A stretch of 64,000 nucleotides of DNA from Oceanispirochaeta sp. M1 (GCF_003346715.1 NZ_QQPQ01000011.1:1-64000), one strand, 5' to 3'. Positions 42,068-51,504 are shown, numbered from the stretch's first letter. Notes: generated by a model from the sequence alone, not told the origin. Program-made: numbers and translations.

Positions 42068-42256
42068 ATGAATGAATCAGATGTTTCAGAAAAACAAACT
42101 ATAGACATGGAAGATAATGAGAGACTTGTGAGAGGTATAGCTGCCCTGGGTTTGGCATCTCTTTTTTCGGGAGCTCTCAGCGCCTCTCTGGTTTATCCTC
42201 CCGATCCTTCAGAATCTGATAAAAATGATGAAGAGATAATCACTGAGACTGAATGA
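42068..42256 (+). CDS. Small protein behind a sigma-54 promoter (62 aa)
   Basis: MNESDVSEKQTIDMEDNERL begins a polar N-terminal half; a hydrophobic stretch (RGIAALGLASLFSGALSASL, about residues 22-42) is followed by an acidic tail. AAGGA precedes ATG by about eleven bases; a GTG three bases earlier is an alternative start. The hydrophobic part could be a single membrane helix or a Gly/Ala/Ser-rich amphipathic segment. No family recognised. The strong sigma-54 site supports that it is expressed. Confidence 0.6.
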   Translation: MNESDVSEKQTIDMEDNERLVRGIAALGLASLFSGALSASLVYPPDPSESDKNDEEIITETE

Positions 42257-42290
42257 TTACTGCTGAACTTATTGCACTGGGAATGCCGGA

Positions 42291-42737
42291 CTATTCCTGA
42301 AAGAGCTCCAGGACTTCTGCGGCATTTTCCGAGTGGATCAGAGTCCTCATAAAGGCGGCTGAGCGGGTGAGTCTTGCCACTTCGGAGAGGGCTTCAATGT
42401 GTTGTCCGGCTTTATTTGAGGGGGCAAGAATCATAAAGAAAACCTTAGCATCCTCTCCGTCCAGAGATTCGAAATCTATCCCGTCCGGGGAGATGCCGAT
42501 GGCCAGGGTCATCTCTGAAACTGCATCTGTTTTAGCATGGGGAATGGCGATGCCTTCTCCCAGTCCGGTACTGCCCTGATCTTCCCGGCTGCTGACAGCC
42601 TGGTAGATAGTGTCGGCATCTTCTATCTTTCCTGCGTCTTTGAGCATGTCTATCATTTCATGGAGCAGATCGTTTTTCCTCCTGCTTTCAAGAGGAACCT
42701 TTATGCAGTCTTCGGATATCAGTTCAAGTATACTCAT
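42291..42737 (-). CDS. PTS EIIA protein, nitrogen/fructose type (PtsN-like)
   Basis: A 148-residue EIIA domain. The phosphorylation histidine is in EGIAIPHAKTDAVSEM (GIAIPH motif), and further family blocks are REDQGSTGLG and FFMILAPSNKAGQHIEALSE. PtsN-type EIIA proteins accept phosphate from HPr-like proteins and act mostly in regulation. The start at 42737 (MSILELIS) has AAAGGAA upstream; the longer open frame has no such signal. It follows the universal stress gene by 20 bases and is the last gene of the V-ATPase transcription unit. Confidence 0.9.
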   Translation of the reverse strand: MSILELISEDCIKVPLESRRKNDLLHEMIDMLKDAGKIEDADTIYQAVSSREDQGSTGLGEGIAIPHAKTDAVSEMTLAIGISPDGIDFESLDGEDAKVFFMILAPSNKAGQHIEALSEVARLTRSAAFMRTLIHSENAAEVLELFQE

Positions 42738-42757
42738 GTCATTTTCCTTTAAATATA

Positions 42758-43246
42758 TTATACGAGAGATTCGTACTGGGACCAAATAAGGTCCTCGTCT
42801 TTTGCTATCAGTACAGAGCAGGATACAGAGCGCATGGCCCTTTCCACTTCGTTGTAGAACTCATCTCTACGGCTCTGAATCTTGGACAGTTCACCGATAA
42901 TCAGAAGGTCTGCATCCAGGTCTTCCACAAGATGTTTTATCTCCGAATGGATGGCTCCGTTTTTCTGGTACAGTTCCACTGCCTGACCTTTTTTATGGGA
43001 CAGTTCCTTTACATGGTCCAGATATTTCTGGGCATCATTTTCAAGGTCTTCCTGGTATTCCTGTTCTTCCGAGGCAATAAAGATCCGGGATTTGACCAGG
43101 TCGTTCAGAGCTCTTGTATTAACAACATAGACGGCACTTAATTTTGCACCCGTTTTTTTTGCAAGGCAGACAGCATATTCCGCCGCCGTGACCGATTCTT
43201 CGCTTCCGTCTACATAAACCAGAATGTTTTGTATTGGTCCTGCCAT
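42758..43246 (-). CDS. Universal stress protein (UspA family)
   Basis: A 162-residue UspA-fold protein: it begins NILVYVDGSEESVTAAEYAV, has DADLLIIGELS in the middle and ends SVSCSVLIAKDEDL. Compared with ATP-binding Usp proteins the G-2x-G-9x-G(S/T) motif is not evident (IIGELSKIQSRRDEFYNE), so it may not bind ATP. It lies 21 bases after the V-ATPase D gene and 20 bases before the EIIA gene, in the same direction. A regulatory link to the ATPase is inferred from this arrangement. Confidence 0.88.
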   Translation of the reverse strand: MAGPIQNILVYVDGSEESVTAAEYAVCLAKKTGAKLSAVYVVNTRALNDLVKSRIFIASEEQEYQEDLENDAQKYLDHVKELSHKKGQAVELYQKNGAIHSEIKHLVEDLDADLLIIGELSKIQSRRDEFYNEVERAMRSVSCSVLIAKDEDLIWSQYESLV

Positions 43247-43267
43247 TTTTTCTGTCCTTTCCCTAGG

Positions 43268-43900
43268 TTAAGGGTTCATCCTTTTACTTTCAAGTCTACT
43301 TTTAACACGCTTCATAAGAATGAGCATGTCCCGTTCATTTTCTTCCAGTCTATTCTGAATATGAGCCACTGTCTCCTCAAGATCGGGGATGGCAATTTTC
43401 TCCAGAGCATTAACCTTGCGGATTGTCTTTTTGACCTCCCTCGCCAGACGCATGATGGATATCTTGAGTTCAGCCAGTTTCCCCGTCATCTCCAGGGCTT
43501 TCCGGAAATCATCTACCGCCATATCAACGTGATAGCTGTTTCCGGTGGGGGAGTACCAGGGGGCCTCTCCACTGTATTCGGTTTGAACGACCGGGAGGGA
43601 TACGCCCATCACCTTTCTCTGGCTCAGCTTCACTTCTGATTCCACTCTTATGGCACTGGATAGTGTCAAAAGACGACGTTTACCCATATCCAGGGCAGCA
43701 TCCTCAAGAGAGCTGAAGGCCGTGGTCAGTGTTTTATCGGCTTTCTCCTGGAAATCCACTGCCTGATCCACCAGATTGAGAAGCTCCATCACAAGGATGT
43801 TCCTCTTTTGATCCAGCAGCTCATGTCCCAGACTGGCAAACTTCAGTTCGTTTTTAAGAGCCATGAGGTTTGTCTTGGTGGGGGCCGTGTTCTTTCTCAT
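43268..43900 (-). CDS. atpD: V-type ATPase subunit D (central stalk)
   Basis: A 210-residue coiled-coil protein with the conserved start PTKTNLMALKNELKFASLGH and a heptad-rich C-terminal region ending MLILMKRVKSRLESKRM. Subunit D is the rotor shaft inside the A3B3 head. The ATG at 43900 overlaps the B-subunit stop (ATGA), which supports this start over longer frames. Ninth and last V-ATPase gene of the operon, followed by the stress protein. Confidence 0.94.
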   Translation of the reverse strand: MRKNTAPTKTNLMALKNELKFASLGHELLDQKRNILVMELLNLVDQAVDFQEKADKTLTTAFSSLEDAALDMGKRRLLTLSSAIRVESEVKLSQRKVMGVSLPVVQTEYSGEAPWYSPTGNSYHVDMAVDDFRKALEMTGKLAELKISIMRLAREVKKTIRKVNALEKIAIPDLEETVAHIQNRLEENERDMLILMKRVKSRLESKRMNP

Positions 43901-45330
43901 TTGATTCCGGCCTCGGGTGTTTTGGCGGCAATCGTACCGTAATATTCGTCTATCTCTTCTTCGGTGACTCTGTGCAGCTCTTCTGCAGGCAGAAGGCTCA
44001 GGGCTTCCCATCCTCTGTCCAGGGTCTCTTCTATGCTTCTGTCTTCATCGGATCTCTGGTTGATGAATTTCTTCTCAAAGTGTTCTCCAAAGTCCATATA
44101 CTGGTGATCCAGGGGAGTGAGTTCCTCTTCTCCGATAACCGAGGCCAGGTTCCGTACATCCTTTACATAGCTGTAGGCGGCAAAGAGCTGGCTGGCCAGA
44201 TGAGGATGGTCTTCCCGGGTCATTCCAACTCCAATTCCGTCCTTCATCAGACGGGAGAGGGAGGGAAGTCCGGCCACAGGGGGGTAGAGTCCTCTGGCAT
44301 GCATGTCCCGTTCAAATACAATCTGTCCCTCGGTTATATATCCCGAGAGGTCGGGAATGGGATGGGATATATCGTCATTGGGCATGGTCAGGATGGGGAG
44401 CTGTGTGATGGAGCCCTTGAATCCCTTGAGCATTCCAGATCTTTCATAGAGTTCTGCCAGGTCTGAATAGAGATATCCGGGATATCCTTTTCTTGAGGGT
44501 ATTTCACCGCGCAGTGTTGAGATCTCTCTCAGTGATTCGCAGTAGTTTGACATATCCGTCATCACCACAAGCACATGCATCCCTTCGTCAAAGGCGAGGT
44601 GTTCTGCCAGTGTGAGGGCACTTCGGGGTGTGATGATTCTTTCAATTGAAGGGTCATCAGCCAGGGAGAGGAAGAGGGCAACTTTTTCCAGTACACCCGA
44701 TTTTTCAAAGGAGTCGATAAAATAACGTGCCACATCGTGCTTGACACCCATGGCGGCAAAGACCACCGCAAAGTCCGTATCCTGACCCTTAACCTTGGCC
44801 TGTCTTGTGATCTGGGCTGCCAGCTCATTATGGGGGAGTCCGTTGCCCGAAAATATGGGGAGTTTCTGACCGCGGATCAGTGTGTTCATCCCATCAATGA
44901 CAGAGATTCCAGTCTGTATGAAATTTCTGGGATACTCTCTGGCTACAGGATTAATAGGCCTGCCGTTTACATCTGTCTGTCTGACGGCCCGGGGAGCGGC
45001 ACCCCCATCTATGGGCTGGCCAAGTCCGTTAAATACACGGCCCAGCATCTTCTTACTGACACCCAGAGTCTGGGGTTCTCCCTTGAAGCTGACCCGGGTA
45101 TCGGGCATATTCAGACCCGAGGTTCCTGCAAATACCTGGACTACGGTTACTTCATCAGAGGTATCCAATACGGTTCCCAGACGGATATTTCCCTGACGGT
45201 CCCGGATCTCCACCAGTTCTCTGTAACCCACAGGATGGGTGTTTTTCACAAAGACCAGGGGGCCTTCTATCTGATCCACTCCTACATATTCTCTGGCGCT
45301 TAAGAGCTTTTTCTTCAGATCCTTATCCAT
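43897..45330 (-). CDS. atpB: V-type ATPase subunit B (regulatory, non-catalytic)
   Basis: A 477-residue B subunit. Landmarks are GRVFNGLGQPIDGG, NTLIRGQKLPIFSGNGLPHN, FAAMGVKHDVARYFIDSFE and ISHPIPDLSGYITEGQIVFE. It forms the hexameric head with subunit A and lacks a Walker A lysine motif. Its ATG at 45330 overlaps the end of the A gene by eight bases, and its own end overlaps the D gene. Confidence 0.95.
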   Translation of the reverse strand: MDKDLKKKLLSAREYVGVDQIEGPLVFVKNTHPVGYRELVEIRDRQGNIRLGTVLDTSDEVTVVQVFAGTSGLNMPDTRVSFKGEPQTLGVSKKMLGRVFNGLGQPIDGGAAPRAVRQTDVNGRPINPVAREYPRNFIQTGISVIDGMNTLIRGQKLPIFSGNGLPHNELAAQITRQAKVKGQDTDFAVVFAAMGVKHDVARYFIDSFEKSGVLEKVALFLSLADDPSIERIITPRSALTLAEHLAFDEGMHVLVVMTDMSNYCESLREISTLRGEIPSRKGYPGYLYSDLAELYERSGMLKGFKGSITQLPILTMPNDDISHPIPDLSGYITEGQIVFERDMHARGLYPPVAGLPSLSRLMKDGIGVGMTREDHPHLASQLFAAYSYVKDVRNLASVIGEEELTPLDHQYMDFGEHFEKKFINQRSDEDRSIEETLDRGWEALSLLPAEELHRVTEEEIDEYYGTIAAKTPEAGIK

Positions 45331-47101
45331 AGATAGCCCCCAGACGATCCAGTGAGCGTTCCAGTTTTGCTTCCAGACGGTCGAATTTCTCAACCTTGTC
45401 ATTGGCAATTGTCAGTTTCATCTTGATGATCTCCTGGAGTACCTTCATTCTTCTGAGTTTTACAATGGTTACACCCCGGCGGATAGCTTCGTTTCCTCTT
45501 CTCCAGTAGCAGAGAATTATTGCCAGCATGCGCATCTGTTTCTCGGCTGTGGAATAACGGTCAATGTCGTCAAAGGCATTCTGCTGCAGAAAGGCATTCT
45601 TAAAAACTGTACAGACTTCGATGATAAACCTCTGGCTGTCGGGGAGGGCATCGGGGCCAACCAGTTTTACGATCTGCTGCAGACGTACCTCTTTATGCAG
45701 AAGTTCGAGGATCTCTCTGCGATCCTCGGCCCAGGCGGGACCGACCCTCTCTTCCCACCAGGGGCTGATATCATTCAGGTATTCACTGTAACTGTCCAGC
45801 CAGCCGATTGCGGGATAGTGACGGGCATTGGCCAGCTGCCGGTCCAGTCCCCAGAAACAGCGGACAAAACGTCTTGTATGCTGGGTAACGGGCTCAGAAA
45901 AGTCGCCTCCCGGAGGAGACACAGCACCGATGATGGATACGGAGCCCTCTCTGCCCGACAGGGTCTCCATATAACCGGCTCTTTCGTAGAATTCGGCGAT
46001 TCGAGTAGGCAGATAGGCGGGGAATCCCTCTTCTGCAGGCATCTCTTCCATTCTTCCTGAGAGTTCCCTGAGGGCCTCGGCCCAGCGGGATGTGGAGTCG
46101 GCCATAATAGCCACATGGTAACCCTGGTCTCTGTAGTATTCTGCGATGCTGATCCCCGTATAGATGCTGGCTTCTCTTGCGGAAACCGGCATATTGGAGG
46201 TGTTGGCAATCAGAATGGTTCTCTCCATCAGACTTCGTCCGGTTGAGGGATCTATAAGCTCGGGAAACTCGTTGAGAACATCGGTCATCTCGTTGCCCCG
46301 CTCCCCGCATCCTATGTAGACAATAATATCCGCATCGCACCACTTGGCGATGGCATGCTGGGTCATGGTTTTACCCGTGCCGAATCCTCCGGGGATGGCC
46401 ACAGTTCCGCCCTTGGCAAGGGGAAAGAGGGTGTCTATGACTCTCTGTCCGGTAATAAGGGGGATGTTAAGGGGCTTGCGTTCCGCAGTGGGGCGGGGTT
46501 TTCTGATAGGCCAGTTCTGCACCATTGTAAGGTCTGTCGCTTTCTGATCAGCTGTATCGCCTTCAATCGTCACGATCTTATGAGTGACTTTATAGGAGCC
46601 TGCCGCCGCAATGCTGCGGATCTTCCCATTGATTCCGGGAGGAATCAATATGCGGTGTTCAATCCTCTGGGTCTCCTGCACAGTTCCTATAATCTGTCCC
46701 TGACTTACAAAATCACCTTCATGTACCAGAGGGGTAAAGTCCCAGACCTTTTCTATATCCAGGGAAGAGTAGCTCAGTCCTTTTTCAATAAACACACCTG
46801 ACTGGGCGAAGAGGGACTCCAGGGGACGCTGGATTCCATCATAGATTGTTCCCATGAGTCCGGGGCCCAGGCTTACGCTCAGGGATTCTCCCGATCCATA
46901 AATATTGTCTCCCGGTGCTACACCGGTTGTATCTTCATATACCTGTATTACGGCTTTATCTCCGTGAAGTTTGATTACTTCACCTACTAGTCTCTGTTCG
47001 CCCACAAAGATCATCTCCATCATCAGGGCATCGGAAATATTTGAGGCTTCTATAACGGGGCCGTTTACTCTTTTGACCCTGCCGGCTATACGTTCGCTCA
47101 T
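45323..47101 (-). CDS. atpA: V-type ATPase subunit A (catalytic)
   Basis: A 592-residue catalytic subunit. The Walker A motif is GGFGTGKT at residues 238-245; the usual V-type form is GxFGxGKT. The non-homologous insertion typical of A subunits lies at about residues 110-200. Conserved blocks CGERGNEMTDVL and MADSTSRWAEALRELSGRM are present. It hydrolyses (or synthesises) ATP to turn the central stalk. Overlaps the E gene by four bases. Confidence 0.96.
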   Translation of the reverse strand: MSERIAGRVKRVNGPVIEASNISDALMMEMIFVGEQRLVGEVIKLHGDKAVIQVYEDTTGVAPGDNIYGSGESLSVSLGPGLMGTIYDGIQRPLESLFAQSGVFIEKGLSYSSLDIEKVWDFTPLVHEGDFVSQGQIIGTVQETQRIEHRILIPPGINGKIRSIAAAGSYKVTHKIVTIEGDTADQKATDLTMVQNWPIRKPRPTAERKPLNIPLITGQRVIDTLFPLAKGGTVAIPGGFGTGKTMTQHAIAKWCDADIIVYIGCGERGNEMTDVLNEFPELIDPSTGRSLMERTILIANTSNMPVSAREASIYTGISIAEYYRDQGYHVAIMADSTSRWAEALRELSGRMEEMPAEEGFPAYLPTRIAEFYERAGYMETLSGREGSVSIIGAVSPPGGDFSEPVTQHTRRFVRCFWGLDRQLANARHYPAIGWLDSYSEYLNDISPWWEERVGPAWAEDRREILELLHKEVRLQQIVKLVGPDALPDSQRFIIEVCTVFKNAFLQQNAFDDIDRYSTAEKQMRMLAIILCYWRRGNEAIRRGVTIVKLRRMKVLQEIIKMKLTIANDKVEKFDRLEAKLERSLDRLGAIYG

Positions 47102-47751
47102 AAGTTCTCCTCATCATGAAGCCGGGCATCGATGAGTTCTCTGATTTCATCTTCATAGCGGAGCATTCGGGCGCTGAAGCTGTTTCGGAAAGCCCAGCGT
47201 CCACTGCTGTCCGTAATTTCTACACCCCGTTCAGGGAGTACTGCTGCAGAGGAGAAGACAAAACCGTGATCTATGCCGAAGCGTTTCTTCAGTTCCTCTT
47301 TTACCTCTTTCAGAAAGCGGTCGTCCATCAGATTTCTCTCCAATGAGCCGCCGTTGATAATAAAATCACCCTCTTCAGAGCTCTCGATCAGCCCAAGAGC
47401 CGCTTCCAGGACAAACCCTTTAAGGAGGGTTCTGTAGGAATCGGACTCATTAAGGCCTTTCAGCCTTATTTTAACCCTGTTCTGTACTTCACTATAGAGT
47501 TTCGATGAGTTCTTGAGTTCCTGTCTGCTCTGCAGAAGACTGAGACTGGAGCCGCTGTTCTTCTTTACTTCCTTACTATGGGCAAGGGCCTTTTTGTCGG
47601 CTTCATTGAGGATTTTTGCTGCCTTTTCACGGGCGCTGTCTACTGTTTCTTCCGCCCGGCTGTCCGCTGTTTCCAGTATGGTTCGGGCTTCGGATTCTGC
47701 GGACTGCAGAATGCTCCTCAGGAGTTCAGAGCTTGATTCCGATTGCTTCAT
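47098..47751 (-). CDS. atpE: V-type ATPase subunit E (peripheral stalk)
   Basis: A 217-residue protein: a long N-terminal helix rich in Ala, Glu and Lys (residues 1-90, SESSSELLRSILQSAESEAR onward) and an alpha-beta C-terminal domain (GLIESSEEGDFIINGG). This is the layout of subunit E, which with the small G/H subunit forms the peripheral stalks. It starts inside the end of the F gene and overlaps the A gene start. Confidence 0.88.
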   Translation of the reverse strand: MKQSESSSELLRSILQSAESEARTILETADSRAEETVDSAREKAAKILNEADKKALAHSKEVKKNSGSSLSLLQSRQELKNSSKLYSEVQNRVKIRLKGLNESDSYRTLLKGFVLEAALGLIESSEEGDFIINGGSLERNLMDDRFLKEVKEELKKRFGIDHGFVFSSAAVLPERGVEITDSSGRWAFRNSFSARMLRYEDEIRELIDARLHDEENL

Positions 47752-48031
47752 TTACAAGTTCTTTTAAAGATGGTTTCCCTTCCACCCGGCCCATACGGTC
47801 AGGAATCTCCAGGATAAGGGGAAACTGTCTGGTGAACACAAAACTGTCAACCAGGGGTCTAACTAATTCCGCCAGTCTTTCGTTGATGAGGATTATGCCT
47901 ATGTCGGCATTTTCCATGGCTTCACTGAGGGCCTGTTCAGCTTCCTCTGCGGTTGTCACCTGCCGTCCTCTTACTCCGACCATGCCGAATCCGAGAACAG
48001 TATCTTCATCACCGATAACGAAATATTTCAT
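47726..48031 (-). CDS. atpF: V-type ATPase subunit F (central stalk)
   Basis: A 101-residue protein of the F subunit fold: KYFVIGDEDTVLGFGMVGVR at the start, then IGIILINERLAELVRPLVDS and PLILEIPDRMGR. Subunit F binds subunit D in the central shaft. It overlaps the E gene by 26 bases and follows the K gene by nine bases. Confidence 0.93.
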   Translation of the reverse strand: MKYFVIGDEDTVLGFGMVGVRGRQVTTAEEAEQALSEAMENADIGIILINERLAELVRPLVDSFVFTRQFPLILEIPDRMGRVEGKPSLKELVNEAIGIKL

Positions 48032-48040
48032 AAAAATCCT

Positions 48041-48400
48041 TCAGATTTTACCGAGAATCATCAGGGCCGTAATAAACCCGAAGACAACGATACCTTCGGC
48101 CAGAGCAACGAATATCAGGGCCTGCCCTGCAATCTCGGGTTTTTCACCTATGGCACCCATGGCGGCAGAACCTACATGGCTGATGGCAATTCCCGCACCG
48201 ATGGCTGCTGCCGCAAAGGCCAGAGCGGCAGCCATGAGTCCAAAGGACTGAACCTGGTATGATGCTGCGGCTGCTTCCTGAGGCTGGGCCTCTTCGGCAC
48301 TCAGGTTCTGGAGTCCTACAAGGCCGAGAATCAGGAACATAGCCGTTATTACGACCACCCGGGCTGACAGATGCAGGGATAATTTCTGCTTAAGATTCAC
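48041..48400 (-). CDS. atpK: V-type ATPase subunit K (membrane rotor c-ring)
   Basis: A 119-residue proteolipid. It has one two-helix hairpin (about residues 52-77 and 91-117) with the ion-binding glutamate Glu102 in FVALAEGIVVFGF. An extra N-terminal hydrophobic stretch (residues 13-32, RVVVITAMFLILGLVGLQNL, followed by SAEEA) resembles a cleavable signal peptide or a third helix. So each ring subunit would carry one carboxylate per two membrane helices. Overlaps the I gene by 11 bases. Confidence 0.93.
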   Translation of the reverse strand: MNLKQKLSLHLSARVVVITAMFLILGLVGLQNLSAEEAQPQEAAAASYQVQSFGLMAAALAFAAAAIGAGIAISHVGSAAMGAIGEKPEIAGQALIFVALAEGIVVFGFITALMILGKI

Positions 48401-50444
48401 TACTACCTCCTAAACGGGATTTTAAAGATATAGGCTCATAGGCCCGTCCCGTTCCGTTGAAATATTTGGAAAAAAATTCATAATAATTCAACCTGAGGGA
48501 CTGAATTCCTGCAGACAGTCCTTCAAGTGCTATTACCAGTGCATTGCCCAGAAGAAGGATTAATACTCCCCCTGCCGGTGGGGCCATATCGGCCATCTGA
48601 AAAAAGGCGGTCATCAGGCTGACATGTGCAATCCCGAGACCCGCAACTCTCATAAAGGAGAGTGTATTGGCAAGGTAGCCCGAGAATATCTCCAGCAGCT
48701 CCACCATCCATTCCATAAAAAGGTTCATCAATGATGAGGGCTTGAGTGAGAAGTGATGACCCTCCAGAATATGTTCTACAGGTTCCTTGAAAAGGAGGAG
48801 AAGCGCCGGCAGTCCCAGACCTAATGTCAGTACAGTGGAAGAGGGTAAGGTTTTGTAAGCGTTTTCTACAAAGACAAAAGCAGTATAGACACCGGCGGCA
48901 TACATCCAGGCCCCCAGAATTCCGGCCTTATTGAAAATAAGCCTGACCCAGTCTTTTTTCCGGATGCAGTTGATGATATTTAGGACAATTCCCAGACCCA
49001 GAACGGCAATTCCAAACCAGATTGTGATGAGCAGAATGTCATAGATATTGTTTATTGCTTCATGGCCGCTGGAATGTCCTGCAACAACCGCATGATAGTT
49101 AAACCAGAGAGGGGGAAACCAGGAGTATCCGAAGTAGGAACCGAAGAGTACTCCCGCAGCAACCGCAGCTCCGCCGCAGTAGATAATGAGGGTATACAGG
49201 TTCTTAGGTTCTTTTCCCTGCTTTCTATCCTTGATAATCATCCCCAGACCGGCCAGGATAAGTATCAGTCCGTGTCCTGCATCTCCGAACATCAGACCGA
49301 ACATCGCCAGATAGCTGACTGCAACCAGAGGAGTGGGATCAATTGTCCCGTAGGCAGGGGTCCCGAAATTTTTGACAAGCATTTCAAAGGGCCTGAAGGC
49401 TCTGGGATTCTTCATCTCCACGGGGGGAGTCAGACGCCCCTCTGTTGTCTTATCTACCCAGACCGTATCATGCCAGTCCAGAAGACAGTGACCTTCTGCA
49501 GCCTCCTTGACTCTTTTATCCAGTTCTTCTCTGTGTTCTTCGGGTACCCAGCCGTTAAAAAGAATACAGCTTTCCGAGGAGGAGAAGTATGACTGAATCT
49601 TAAGATAAAGTTCTCTGATGTGCAGGTCGGACCAGGTGGACTGAAGCCACTCGATTTTACCTCTTATATATTCCCTGGATTTCTCCTTGATTTCATCCTG
49701 TGACTTTTTCAGTGCGCCTACTCTGATATCAACATCACCGGAGGCTCTGTTATTGGCTTTGTCACTGTTCAGACTGGCGGCAGCTTCGGGAGGCAGGGGG
49801 CCTTTGATCCAGGAGGCGGATTCAAGACGCTTCTGTATCTCACTCTGGTCCTTCTTCATCCCCATGATGATGCAGTGGCTTCTTTTATTCTGAGAAACAG
49901 TTTCAATTACCACAGTTGTCAGGGAAGAGAGGGAATCCTGCAGACCCTGAAGCATTTTACTCTCAACACTCCCTGTCTCCAGAAAGAGAAAGGAGTACCC
50001 TGAAACACCTTTTTCGGCTCTTTCAATAAGGGCCTTTTCATCTCCAAAGAGGTCTACCTGTCTTTTCATATCCAGAAGTCTGTTGATTTCTGATTGTATC
50101 TCCTGCTGTTTATCCCTGAATCCCTGCTGTTCATTTGAAAGGGCATCCAGCATTTTTTCTATTTTATCCAGGGAGTCATTACTACTCGCCTCAATTTCAT
50201 CTCCCATCACAGGAAGGAGGTCGGCGGACCTCAGTAAAGTTTCAATCCTGAGTCGGCTTTCGGCCATGCGTGCGGCTGATTCGTTGACTTCAAGACTCTG
50301 AAGTCTCTGATCACGCAAAAAAGGGATTTCTTCTGTTTTAATAAAATCCATCACACCCATCTGCAGCAGTACAGTGGTTACACTGTCCATATGAGCACGG
50401 GTCACCACAGCTGTAAGGTGATTCATCTTTGAGCTCAGAATCAT
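48390..50444 (-). CDS. atpI: V-type ATPase subunit I (membrane stator)
   Basis: A 684-residue protein: a soluble N-terminal half with coiled-coil arms (residues 1-350, including the CheC-free helical arm RDKQQEIQSEINRLLDMKRQ) and a C-terminal half with seven or eight membrane helices (from about 370). Conserved blocks are FGLMFGDAGHGLIL and SLMNLFMEWMVELLEIFSGY followed by LANTLSFMRVAGLGIAH. The essential Arg of the ion path lies in SFMRVAGLG. Overlaps C and K gene ends. Confidence 0.94.
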   Translation of the reverse strand: MILSSKMNHLTAVVTRAHMDSVTTVLLQMGVMDFIKTEEIPFLRDQRLQSLEVNESAARMAESRLRIETLLRSADLLPVMGDEIEASSNDSLDKIEKMLDALSNEQQGFRDKQQEIQSEINRLLDMKRQVDLFGDEKALIERAEKGVSGYSFLFLETGSVESKMLQGLQDSLSSLTTVVIETVSQNKRSHCIIMGMKKDQSEIQKRLESASWIKGPLPPEAAASLNSDKANNRASGDVDIRVGALKKSQDEIKEKSREYIRGKIEWLQSTWSDLHIRELYLKIQSYFSSSESCILFNGWVPEEHREELDKRVKEAAEGHCLLDWHDTVWVDKTTEGRLTPPVEMKNPRAFRPFEMLVKNFGTPAYGTIDPTPLVAVSYLAMFGLMFGDAGHGLILILAGLGMIIKDRKQGKEPKNLYTLIIYCGGAAVAAGVLFGSYFGYSWFPPLWFNYHAVVAGHSSGHEAINNIYDILLITIWFGIAVLGLGIVLNIINCIRKKDWVRLIFNKAGILGAWMYAAGVYTAFVFVENAYKTLPSSTVLTLGLGLPALLLLFKEPVEHILEGHHFSLKPSSLMNLFMEWMVELLEIFSGYLANTLSFMRVAGLGIAHVSLMTAFFQMADMAPPAGGVLILLLGNALVIALEGLSAGIQSLRLNYYEFFSKYFNGTGRAYEPISLKSRLGGSSES

Positions 50445-51493
50445 GATTTTTCTCCCCTTCCCATGCTTTGTGATTTGTACTGTATGGCGTTAAGCAGACT
50501 TACCAGGCGCTGGCACTCTCTTCCTTTGCGGATAAAGTAGATCAGCATTATTCCAATATTAAAGGGAGATCCCCGGAGAAGCTTCTCAGATTCTTTTTTT
50601 TCAATTTCTGTAAATATGGCTTCCATCATCTCCATCTTCTGAGAGGGATTACTTCCTTCACTTAGCAGGAGCGTACCCATGCTCCCATAGGAAGAGAGAG
50701 TCCTTTCAAGTATCTTTTCTTCAGAGGTCTTCATGGTGGCTTTGGCTGAAACTAACGATCTTCCACCTTCAATCATATCATTGAGAATCTTATCCAGGGG
50801 AAGGGTTTCAGCCATTCTGACCAGATGAAGCATATTCTCAAAGTCAATTTCCATACTGGTCATATTCCGGATGATGCTTTTGTCTGGTTCAGGAAAAAGT
50901 TCACTGTATGCAAGAATTTTTCTGAAACGGAGCCTGTCGAGATCCCGTTCCAGATCATAGAGTCTGTTCAGAGCTTCACGGCGTTCCAGATAGCGCTCAA
51001 AAACTGCTTTATATAAATCCAAAGTGCAGAGATAGGCATAAAGTTCCTCTTCATTTCTGCAGGCAAGAAGGGTCTCAGGGTCAATATTTGAGAGGACCTT
51101 GATGCGGATCATATAAGGGGTCAGTGCGGAGATATCTCTCTTGCGTATCCTGCTGTCAAACCAGAGTCTGATCCAGTCTTTTAATATTTCTATATCAAAC
51201 CTGATCAATAAGATATCCAGAAATCCAGAAAGGAGTTCATCCGTATTTTTTTTCAGTTCCATGTAGAAACTTATCTCTTTTTTTCTCAGTTCCTTCTCCG
51301 CCATTTTTAAATCACCCGTCTGTTCATATATGGTTTCCATCATTCCGTAGGGGGTCGGTTTGAGCATCAGCATAGCTTCATTCAGGTTGGGTCTGTCTTC
51401 AAGTTTCTGTAAAAAACTTTCTTTCAGAAGGAAGTCCATTCTTGTCTTGAGTTTGGCATTGATGAAGCTGTAGCGGTTTAAGTATTTAGACAT
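50441..51493 (-). CDS. atpC: V-type ATPase subunit C (AC39/d-type)
   Basis: A 350-residue, mostly helical protein with no membrane segment. It begins SKYLNRYSFINAKLKTRMDF and contains three repeated helical units, as in the AC39 subunit that links the central stalk to the c-ring. The start codon lies 11 bases downstream of the small stalk gene and the stop overlaps the I gene. Divergent in sequence, assigned by size and operon position. Confidence 0.82.
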   Translation of the reverse strand: MSKYLNRYSFINAKLKTRMDFLLKESFLQKLEDRPNLNEAMLMLKPTPYGMMETIYEQTGDLKMAEKELRKKEISFYMELKKNTDELLSGFLDILLIRFDIEILKDWIRLWFDSRIRKRDISALTPYMIRIKVLSNIDPETLLACRNEEELYAYLCTLDLYKAVFERYLERREALNRLYDLERDLDRLRFRKILAYSELFPEPDKSIIRNMTSMEIDFENMLHLVRMAETLPLDKILNDMIEGGRSLVSAKATMKTSEEKILERTLSSYGSMGTLLLSEGSNPSQKMEMMEAIFTEIEKKESEKLLRGSPFNIGIMLIYFIRKGRECQRLVSLLNAIQYKSQSMGRGEKS

Positions 51494-51504
51494 GGGATCA
51501 GAAC

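Noticed and set aside
43870-46801. Several long plus-strand frames opposite the V-ATPase A, B and D genes
   Set aside because: They lie fully antisense to highly conserved subunit genes and show no domain.
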